From CALGLS01 sp047626155 (GTDB lineage Bacteria > Bacteroidota > Bacteroidia > Chitinophagales > Saprospiraceae): DNA of 19,810 bases. The notes below the pieces were generated by a model. It saw only the letters and a program-made list of their open reading frames with translations. It ran no database searches and was not told the origin of the DNA. The stretch spans positions 1-19,810 of the forward strand of contig JBLHRR010000104.1 in NCBI GenBank assembly GCA_047626155.1, given 5' to 3'. Both the position numbers and the translations under genes were made by a program. Positions 1 through 6,189 of the stretch are shown in pieces; the stretch's first letter is position 1; every line of letters begins with the position of its first letter.

Positions 1-2858
1 TCTTCGTAAGCTTTTGCCGTAGGCGCAGAAACATAATTGTTACCACTAAGCATTACGTTCATCTTTGTTTTAGCAGCCAGTGCTGGAAGATTACGTTTAT
101 AAGGATCAATGTTAGAAAGTTGGATACCCAATACTTGAAGCTGAACAGCTGCTTGTCTTATTTGTAAATCCGCATCATGTTTCGCGGAAGCGTTTACAGC
201 AACTGCCACGTGCTCCTTATCTTTCAAGATGTTCTTCACTAAATTGGTCAAGACACCTTTTGGTCCAAATTCCACAAAGATTCTTCCGCCTGCACGGTGC
301 ATGTTTTCAACCTGGTCTTTAAATAGGACAGGGTTTAAAATCTGATCCCTTAACAATTCTTTTACAGTAATCAAGTTTTTAGAATAAGCCTGTCCTGTTG
401 TATTTGCATATACTGGAATTTCAGGACGACTAAAAGTCTGACGATTAATGAATGCAGAGAATGGTTTCTGTGCATGCTTCACAAAGTCGGTATGGAAAGC
501 TGCAGAAACCGGCAATGGCACAACAGAAAAACCTTGTACTTTCAATTGCTCTTCTGCCTGCTTGATGCCTTGTGTAGAACCTCCAAGAACGACTTGGTTG
601 TTAGAGTTTACATTGGCAATTCTGATGGAAGGCATACTGGCAATCGCTGGTTTCACTTCTTCTAAAGAAGCTTTAACTGCAAGCATGGTTCCTGAATCAG
701 CACTAGGATTAGTGGTCGCCATTGCAGCACCTCGGGTAGCAGCTAAAGCCATGAAGGTGTCTTCATCATAAACACCGGCTGCCCAAAGAGCCGTCAATTC
801 TCCAAAGCTGTGACCAGCAGTAAAGTCTGGTTTAAAACCTGCTTTTTGGAAAACTTTATATTGACCAGCACTCAACGCACCAATAGCTGGTTGAGCATAT
901 TGTGTTTTAGTCAACTCCTTTAACTTGTCTTTTTTAGCTTCAGCAGAAAAAGAAGGAATCGGGAATATTTTGCTAGAAAGAGGAGCTTCGTTGTGTTTAG
1001 CAAAAAGCGCATCAGCTTTTTCAAAAGTCTCCGCAATGATAGGGAAAGCATTTGCAGCTTCTCTACCCATGCCCACATATTGAGAACCTTGTCCAGCGAA
1101 AAGTGCGACTACCTTTTGGTCTCTTTGGTCAAGGCCATTCGGACGGTAGTAAATGCCTTTCGGATGGTTCCAATCGGTTGCATCTTTCTGTAAAGTTTGA
1201 ATCGTCGTTTCTAATAGGGATATACAATCTGTGATGGTGGTGGTGACGAAACCAACTCGGGCATTTTCTTTTTGGAAAGAAATATTTTGTGAAGCTGCAA
1301 CTAGTTTATTAAAAGCCGCTTCTGAATCTGTGCTTTTTAATTCATCCAAAATGGACTTACATTCCTGTTGCAAACCAGCAGGACTAGTCGCTTGTAAAGC
1401 TATTGTTTTGTAAGGCTGGTGCAAACGATAATCTAATGCTTTACCAGCATCATATTCCTCCATTGTAATATGGACATTGATCCCTCCAAATCCAAAAGCA
1501 GAACAACCTGTTCGTCTTGGATGGTCACCTTTTAGCCATGGTCTCGCTTCAGTATTTATGTAAAGGGCAGAATTTTCAATATCAAATTTTGAATTCGGTT
1601 GATCTACATTAATGGTAGGTGGCAATACTTTGTGGTGCAATGCTAACACTGCTTTTACCATTCCTGCTGCACCTGCTGCCGCCTTGGTATGGCCAATCTG
1701 AGACTTGACAGAACCCAAGGCAATGTGCTGAAGTTTAGGGTTGTTATCTCCAAAAACCATCTGCATAGAAGTGAATTCCGTTGGGTCACCTGCACCTGTC
1801 CCTGTACCGTGTCCTTCCAACAATCCAACAGTAGCAGGAGCGTAGCCCGCATCCTCATAAGCACGGCGCATCGCCAATGCCTGGCCCGAAGGACGAGGAG
1901 CGTAAACGGATTTGAAACGACCATCACTAGAAGATCCCACTCCTTTTATAACACTATATATACGGTCGCCATCTCTCTGTGCATCTCGTAATCTTTTTAA
2001 TACCAACATTCCAATTCCTTCACCAATCAACATCCCATCAGCTGCATCAGAGAAAGGACTAATTTTCCCTGACTTAGAGAAAGCAGGCGTTTTAGAGAAA
2101 GACATATACATGAAAGGGGAGTTGTCTGTATCCACACCACCTGTTAGCATCATGTCGCAACGTCCCTCAACCAATTCGCTTAAAGACATTTTCATAGCAG
2201 AAAGAGAAGCGGCACAAGCGGCATCGATCACAGAGTTAATTCCTCCAAGGTCGAAACGGTTTGTGATTCTTCCAGAGATTACATTACCCAATAAACCAGG
2301 GAACGCATTCTCATTCCAACCCACATAAGCCTTTTTCATTTTATCTACAATGCGAGGAATATCTTCTTCGCTAATTCCAGAAGCACGCAAAGCTTTTTCC
2401 CAAATAGGGTATTGCAAACGAGCGATTAAAGGCGTAATCAACTTCTGTCCACCACCAACACCTAACAATACTCCTGTTTTTTCTTTCATCGCTGCCGTAA
2501 AGGCCTTATCCTTTGGCCCATAGCCCGCATCATTGAAAGCATCACGTGCTGCAATAAGTCCTAACAATTGACTTGCATCCGTTACTTCCAAAATATTTGG
2601 TGGTAAACCGAATTCCATTGGATTAAAATCCACCTCCGGCATGAAACCGCCAACCTTACAATAGGTCTTGTCTGGCGCAAACATATCTTCGTCGTAGTAA
2701 TCTTCGATTGCCCAACGGTTGTTTGGAACGTCCTTTATAGAATCTTTACTGGTCATAATGTTGTTCCAGTATTCTTCAATATTACGTGCATCGGCGAAAA
2801 TAGAGGAGAGTCCAATTACGGCGATGGGGGTTTTCTTGAGGGAAGAGTTTAAATTCAT
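1..2858 (-). CDS. pfaA: PfaA-like polyunsaturated fatty acid / secondary-lipid synthase, KS-AT part (3' end outside window)
   Basis: This is the N-terminal 952 codons of a multidomain iterative synthase, open without interruption to the window edge. The first domain is a ketosynthase: active-site Cys215 in DAACAASL, His350 in EGHGTGT and His390 in GHTKAAAG, with the classical Cys-135-His-40-His spacing. The opening IAVIGLSSIFADA, the GLPPNILEVTD segment and TDNSPFMYMSFSKTPAF are characteristic of PfaA rather than ordinary type I PKS. An acyltransferase follows at about 580-880: GQGSQ near 589, Ser684 in GHSFGEL, His789 in AAFHTDF. In PfaA proteins tandem ACPs, a KR and a dehydratase-like region come next; here they would lie beyond position 1. 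The predicted role is cytosolic chain elongation from malonyl-CoA towards long-chain PUFA. Which product is made (EPA, DHA, arachidonate or another lipid) cannot be read from this part. The start is ATG at 2858. The TetR gene lies immediately upstream on the same strand. Confidence 0.9.
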   Translation of the reverse strand, partial: MNLNSSLKKTPIAVIGLSSIFADARNIEEYWNNIMTSKDSIKDVPNNRWAIEDYYDEDMFAPDKTYCKVGGFMPEVDFNPMEFGLPPNILEVTDASQLLGLIAARDAFNDAGYGPKDKAFTAAMKEKTGVLLGVGGGQKLITPLIARLQYPIWEKALRASGISEEDIPRIVDKMKKAYVGWNENAFPGLLGNVISGRITNRFDLGGINSVIDAACAASLSAMKMSLSELVEGRCDMMLTGGVDTDNSPFMYMSFSKTPAFSKSGKISPFSDAADGMLIGEGIGMLVLKRLRDAQRDGDRIYSVIKGVGSSSDGRFKSVYAPRPSGQALAMRRAYEDAGYAPATVGLLEGHGTGTGAGDPTEFTSMQMVFGDNNPKLQHIALGSVKSQIGHTKAAAGAAGMVKAVLALHHKVLPPTINVDQPNSKFDIENSALYINTEARPWLKGDHPRRTGCSAFGFGGINVHITMEEYDAGKALDYRLHQPYKTIALQATSPAGLQQECKSILDELKSTDSEAAFNKLVAASQNISFQKENARVGFVTTTITDCISLLETTIQTLQKDATDWNHPKGIYYRPNGLDQRDQKVVALFAGQGSQYVGMGREAANAFPIIAETFEKADALFAKHNEAPLSSKIFPIPSFSAEAKKDKLKELTKTQYAQPAIGALSAGQYKVFQKAGFKPDFTAGHSFGELTALWAAGVYDEDTFMALAATRGAAMATTNPSADSGTMLAVKASLEEVKPAIASMPSIRIANVNSNNQVVLGGSTQGIKQAEEQLKVQGFSVVPLPVSAAFHTDFVKHAQKPFSAFINRQTFSRPEIPVYANTTGQAYSKNLITVKELLRDQILNPVLFKDQVENMHRAGGRIFVEFGPKGVLTNLVKNILKDKEHVAVAVNASAKHDADLQIRQAAVQLQVLGIQLSNIDPYKRNLPALAAKTKMNVMLSGNNYVSAPTAKAYE

Positions 2859-2932
2859 TTTATTTTTTTATTCTCACTTAAAGTAAGCCATGTTTCTTAG
2901 TATGATGTCATTTGGTTGAGGTTGCTAAATCA

Positions 2933-3550
2933 TTAAATTATGATCCGATAGAGTTCCTCTTGTTCTTCTAAATATTTGATTCCTTTAGTGGTACAAAGTC
3001 CGCGTAAATAAGGGACCATGATACCGAATGTCAACCGTTCTTTGCTGTATTCCGTCACTGGGAAAAGGTCATTGTCTTTCAATAGTTTCAAAAGGGTAAG
3101 TACCGTTTTGCCAACTACATCTACATCCATATCTGGATTGAAAAGTCCGTCTTCAATACCCCATTCTGCGAGCATTACCAATTGCTTATGTGCAAAATTT
3201 CCGGTTTCGCGGTACGACTCGTGTAAGAGGCCAGGGTAATAATGAAGGATGTCGCTAAAAAAGTTGGGATTCACTTGATGGGATCGTTGGACGATCTTCT
3301 GATGCAGGTAGCCCATTGCTTCGATGGCGTTACTAGAATCGGATATAATGCCCTCATTCTCTGCTCTGACCTTCGCGTGATAGACAGCCAAGCAGGCTTT
3401 TAGCAGTTGAATTTTATCCTTAAAGTGGTTGTAAATGGTACGCTTGGAAGTGTGTAACTCCTTGACAATCTTGTCCATAGTAACAGCCTTCACTCCTTGA
3501 TGGATGAAAAGCTTATTGGCTGTGGATATGATGTGGTCTTTTGTTAGCAA
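2933..3550 (-). CDS. TetR/AcrR-family transcriptional regulator, probable regulator of the PfaA locus
   Basis: This 205-residue protein has a TetR-type N-terminal DNA-binding domain. The helix-turn-helix spans about residues 24-43, with TMDKIVKELHTSKRTIYNHF followed by KDKIQLL, the usual end of helix 4. The C-terminal ligand-binding half is all helical and not diagnostic. The gene ends 74 nt before pfaA on the same strand, so cotranscription is likely. TetR proteins usually repress their own and neighbouring promoters in response to a small ligand, and an acyl-CoA or fatty acid would be a natural effector here (inference). The only start giving an intact HTH is TTG at 3550. The frame stays open upstream for about 25 codons but has no ATG or GTG. 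A 15-bp palindrome at 3573-3587 sits just upstream. Confidence 0.88.
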   Translation of the reverse strand: MLTKDHIISTANKLFIHQGVKAVTMDKIVKELHTSKRTIYNHFKDKIQLLKACLAVYHAKVRAENEGIISDSSNAIEAMGYLHQKIVQRSHQVNPNFFSDILHYYPGLLHESYRETGNFAHKQLVMLAEWGIEDGLFNPDMDVDVVGKTVLTLLKLLKDNDLFPVTEYSKERLTFGIMVPYLRGLCTTKGIKYLEEQEELYRIII

Positions 3551-3572
3551 GGTCGTTTTTGTTTTGGTTCGT

Positions 3573-3587
3573 ACCTTTATTAAAGGT
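3573..3587. promoter_or_regulatory. Candidate TetR operator (perfect palindrome)
   Basis: ACCTTTA-T-TAAAGGT has two perfect 7-bp arms around one central base. It lies 23-37 nt upstream of the TTG start of the TetR gene, where autoregulatory TetR operators commonly sit. Length and symmetry fit a TetR dimer. Binding is inferred, and I saw no second perfect copy in the 74-nt gap before pfaA. Confidence 0.5.
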
Positions 3588-3863
3588 GTATTTCGAGTGT
3601 TTGGATGCCCAGTTTTTAGTATTTACTGTCCATTTATATGGTAAATGAGCTTTAATAGCTCCGAATTAATGCATGTATAACACACGCGGTAATATTTTTG
3701 TTTCACCAGTACCGCAAAGAAATGGATTTTTTTTTGAAACCTGTGTAGATTAAGGGGATTTATTTTTTTTGTTTAAGGTTTGTCGGGGATTGGACGATTG
3801 TTACCCTGCTAATTATACCTTACATGTTAATATCGGCAGTTGTCCGAGCGGTACGTATTGGCG

Positions 3864-3894
3864 CGTTTCCTAAACTTTTCCAGTTTAGGAAACG
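3864..3894. repeat. 31-nt perfect hairpin, copy A of an intergenic palindrome family
   Basis: The left arm CGTTTCCTAAAC (3864-3875) and right arm GTTTAGGAAACG (3883-3894) are perfectly complementary over 12 bp around a 7-nt loop TTTTCCA. It lies 108 nt upstream of the PPTase start. It resembles the hairpin at 18407-18439 in arm length, loop length and loop sequence (read on the opposite strand). No T-tract follows on either strand, so a simple intrinsic terminator is unlikely. Confidence 0.8.
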
Positions 3895-4001
3895 AACCGA
3901 ACGCACCTAACGCATTTCGAAATGTTCCTCCTTTGATATGCCATATCCTTAGATTCACTAGATCGCTCCAACAATTCCAAAAAAACAATTACTTTTATCC
4001 C

Positions 4002-4598
4002 ATGCGAAAAATTTATCATGCTGATTCCAGGAAGCTTATAGCCGAGCAATCACTTAGCTCGCTTTACGAAGGGGTGCCTCCGGAAGTGAAAGAGCGAGCT
4101 GAACGGTTCCGCTTTCCTCGTGATGCATATAACTTTGTAAATGGAAGGATCTTGTTACAAAAAGGCTTAAGGGAGTTGGGATTGGATGATGATTTGTCAA
4201 AAATTCAATACCAAGAGAATGGGAAACCTCAACTAGATGGAGTGTACTTCAATATTTCACATTCTGACCATCGGGTGGTTTGTGTTTTATCAACGGAAGG
4301 AGAGATTGGGGTGGATGTGGAGGTTCGTGGGACTATTGAGTTGGAGAGCTTTGTCAATTACTTTACGGAAACGGAATGGTCAGATATTAACGAAGCGGAT
4401 GATCCGATTGGGCGTTTTTACTTTTACTGGACACGTAAGGAGGCTGTTATTAAGGCTTTGGGGGTGACCTTGAGTTGGTTGCATGATATAGAGTTGGATG
4501 CTAAGGGGGAGCGCTTTGAGTTTGGTGGACGGGAATGGGTTTTGGAGGAGGTGGAGCTGGAGGTTGAGAAGGAGACCTATTGCGTCCTTTGTTATTAA
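4002..4598 (+). CDS. Sfp/Gsp-type 4'-phosphopantetheinyl transferase
   Basis: This protein transfers the phosphopantetheine arm of CoA to a serine of acyl-carrier-protein domains, converting apo-synthase to the active form. The 198-residue product shows the family signatures in order: GKP at 74-76, FNISHS at 83-88, IGVDVE at 102-107 (metal ligands Asp105 and Glu107) and WTRKEAVIKALG at 143-154 (Glu147 and Lys151). It is slightly shorter than many Gsp-type enzymes but keeps both half-domains. ATG 4002 was chosen because the upstream extension to 3840 reads through a hairpin repeat and is not family-like. It is divergent from the tetR-pfaA pair. PUFA synthase loci need such an enzyme (PfaE), and its position suggests that role, although it could also serve other carrier proteins. 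Confidence 0.9.
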   Translation: MRKIYHADSRKLIAEQSLSSLYEGVPPEVKERAERFRFPRDAYNFVNGRILLQKGLRELGLDDDLSKIQYQENGKPQLDGVYFNISHSDHRVVCVLSTEGEIGVDVEVRGTIELESFVNYFTETEWSDINEADDPIGRFYFYWTRKEAVIKALGVTLSWLHDIELDAKGERFEFGGREWVLEEVELEVEKETYCVLCY

Positions 4599-4673
4599 TA
4601 GTTAGAAATTTTTTTATTGAAAAAGCGACTGTTTATTTTATGTAATTGTATTGTTGAACTCAAATTAGAATTC

Positions 4674-5345
4674 ATGAAAAGTACCTTCAAGATAATATTA
4701 CTAATATTCTTTACAATGCCTGATTCCGATGTACTCTCTGCCCAGGACTGGGGCAGCCTAAATAAATACAAAGTCGCTAATTCCAAGCTAGGTCCTCCAA
4801 CAGAAAACGAAAACCGTATCGTCTTTTTCGGCAATTCTATCACAGAATCCTGGGCAGTCAAAAGCCCTGAATTTTTCAAAGATAACCTAAGTCATATTTG
4901 CCGAGGGATCTCTGGACAGACGACTCCGCAGATGTTAATCCGTTTCCGTGCAGATGTTGTTGAGCTTCAAGCAAAGAAGGTCGTGATCTTGGCAGGTATT
5001 AATGATATCGCAGAAAATACGGGTCCTATGTCGATTGAGCAAACAGCAGGTAATATTTTTTCTATGGCTGAAATAGCAAAGGCCAATGGAATAGAGGTGG
5101 TGCTTTGTTCGGTCTTGCCAGCTAGTTATTTCCCCTGGCATGAAGAGATGGAACCTGCCCAGAAAGTGATAGGTTTGAATCTTATAATTAAAGCGTACGC
5201 AGGAAAGAATGCTCTTCGATATGTAGATTATTATTCGAAGATGGTGGATGACAACGGTGGTTTACAAGAAGCCTTGACTTATGATGGGGTGCATCCTAAT
5301 GAGGAAGGGTACGCGGTGATGGAGAAAGTATTTTTAAAAGATTAA
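4674..5345 (+). CDS. Secreted SGNH/GDSL-family hydrolase
   Basis: This is a predicted exported lipase/esterase or carbohydrate deacetylase of the SGNH fold; the substrate cannot be read from the sequence. All four blocks are present: Ser55 in FFGNSITESW, Gly81 in GISGQTT, Asn110 in GINDIAENTG, and the Asp204/His207 pair in YDGVHPNEEGY. The 223-residue length fits a single-domain enzyme. ATG 4674 gives MKSTFKIILLIFF, a signal-peptide-like N-terminus with probable cleavage near LSA-QD at 22-24. A TTG start at 4617 would add 19 residues and is less likely. It follows the PPTase by 75 nt on the same strand, so it could share a transcript. It converges on the next gene with only 4 nt between the stops. 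The SGNH arrangement resembles the GNSIT-type platelet-activating-factor acetylhydrolase/rhamnogalacturonan acetylesterase group. Confidence 0.87.
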   Translation: MKSTFKIILLIFFTMPDSDVLSAQDWGSLNKYKVANSKLGPPTENENRIVFFGNSITESWAVKSPEFFKDNLSHICRGISGQTTPQMLIRFRADVVELQAKKVVILAGINDIAENTGPMSIEQTAGNIFSMAEIAKANGIEVVLCSVLPASYFPWHEEMEPAQKVIGLNLIIKAYAGKNALRYVDYYSKMVDDNGGLQEALTYDGVHPNEEGYAVMEKVFLKD

Positions 5346-5349
5346 TTTA

Positions 5350-5769
5350 TTAAAAGAAAACCCCCAACAAACCAAACACCAAAGTACCAATAACCGCCAA
5401 TCCACCACAACGCAAAACCGAATTCAGACTCACAAAAGCCTGATCCATCGCCGCTTGATCTTCTTCCTTCAATGCCACCTTCAACCTCGTTCCAAATTGA
5501 AACAATGCAACAACAGGAATCAGCAACAATGAGCTTACAATTAGGTAGCCAAACCCCACAAAAAAAGGAGATATCCCAGGCGCACTACGCATGATGCCCA
5601 TATTAACGGTACTCAATATGGCCGCAACAAGCACCATAGAAATGACCACAAAACCGATAGTTGATAAAATTAATGCCCACTTTGAAATGCCTTGGAATTG
5701 GCTTTTCACACAAGAAGTGACCTGTAGAGCTGCGTTTTCCCGTTGGATAGAAACTCTCTCCTGAACCAT
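5350..5769 (-). CDS. Small three-helix membrane protein, unknown function
   Basis: The 139-residue product has a short charged N-terminus followed by three clear hydrophobic helices at about 31-52, 67-91 and 122-139, the last ending at the C-terminus. A charged stretch at 95-110 (KVALKEEDQAAMDQ) lies between helices 2 and 3. It resembles the small Bacteroidota membrane proteins catalogued as DUF5362, but that assignment is from memory of the topology and is tentative. The start is ATG 5769. It stands alone on the minus strand, tail to tail with the SGNH hydrolase. No catalytic motif is visible. Confidence 0.72.
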   Translation of the reverse strand: MVQERVSIQRENAALQVTSCVKSQFQGISKWALILSTIGFVVISMVLVAAILSTVNMGIMRSAPGISPFFVGFGYLIVSSLLLIPVVALFQFGTRLKVALKEEDQAAMDQAFVSLNSVLRCGGLAVIGTLVFGLLGVFF

Positions 5770-5897
5770 AATTCATAGTATTTTGTAAAATTCAACAATC
5801 TAAATCAAGTTAATGGGTGATTTTAGATGTCACTTTACTAGTGTTTGTTTTCTCAGAACTATGAAGATAGGGAAAAGATATGGGTTGGCATAAAAAG

Positions 5898-5942
5898 AAT
5901 CCAGAAAGCACGGTGGGGTTAGGACCCATAGCTTCCTGGATT
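5898..5942 (-). terminator. Possible transcription terminator downstream of the GH31 gene
   Basis: Arms at 5898-5909 and 5931-5942 pair over 11 of 12 positions (AATCCAGAAAGC with GCTTCCTGGATT). The loop contains a smaller GGGGTTAGGACCC pairing. Read on the minus strand the stem is followed by CTTTTTATG, a short T-run, so it would terminate leftward transcription. The GH31 stop is about 250 nt upstream on that strand, so its role there is plausible but not certain. Confidence 0.4.
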
Positions 5943-6101
5943 CATGAAAGAAACTTAACTTACATTAACCTTAACGGGCGTTTTGTTGGATTAGTTTGCT
6001 GGTATGGGAAATTAATGTCATATTTTATTTTAGTGTAATTGTTTGGGTGGGGGGAATATACTCGAGGCCACAGAGTTAACGTGAGTTTTTATAGTGTTTC
6101 G

Positions 6102-6146
6102 CTCTGCGACCTCTGCGACCTCTGCGACCTCTGCGCTCTCTGCGTG
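6102..6146. repeat. Five tandem 9-bp units (CTCTGCGAC-type) in a dispersed intergenic repeat
   Basis: Units start at 6102, 6111, 6120, 6129 and 6138. The first three are identical CTCTGCGAC; the last two end in GCT and GTG. The block lies in a segment (about 6066-6170) with flanking CCACAGAG and TGATTAATCC, resembling the CTCTGCG/CGCAGAG intergenic repeats found in many environmental bacterial genomes. Translated on the minus strand it gives low-complexity AEVAEVAEVAE, a known kind of spurious protein. Confidence 0.8.
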
Positions 6147-6189
6147 ATTAATCCGCACATTCCAAGCCTCAAGGGCACTTCGCAGCAAC

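Larger units (their letters stand above)
3551..4001. other. Divergent intergenic region between tetR and the PPTase gene
   Basis: This 451-nt spacer holds the promoters for both directions. Besides the candidate operator and the 3864-3894 hairpin it contains GCGGTA/TACCGC arms near 3688-3717, two T-rich runs around 3727-3770 and a perfect 12-bp palindrome CATTTCGAAATG at 3913-3924. I found no convincing -33/-7 pair and no additional gene. The PPTase frame is open back to 3840, but that stretch reads through the hairpin and does not look coding. Confidence 0.5.
5770..6189. other. Repeat-rich intergenic spacer between the membrane protein and GH31 genes
   Basis: This 420-nt spacer holds a terminator-like hairpin at 5898-5942 and a 9-bp tandem repeat block at 6102-6146 embedded in a longer dispersed-repeat-like segment. 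A 52-codon frame at 5880-6038 exists but overlaps the hairpin and has no coding support. The upstream region of the 5350-5769 gene is included, with no recognisable promoter. Confidence 0.55.

Noticed and set aside
448..2328. Several plus-strand open frames of 60-138 codons across 448-2328
   Set aside because: They lie antisense inside the continuous PfaA-like frame, which carries all catalytic motifs of KS and AT; they are shadows.
3840..4001. N-terminal extension of the PPTase from position 3840
   Set aside because: It translates a hairpin repeat and a perfect palindrome and adds 54 residues absent from Sfp-type enzymes.
4617..4673. TTG start for the SGNH hydrolase at 4617
   Set aside because: It would place 19 residues before an already good signal peptide starting at ATG 4674.
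5880..6038. 52-codon plus-strand frame starting MGWHKKNPEST
   Set aside because: It runs through the terminator-like hairpin, has no recognisable domain and no neighbouring support.
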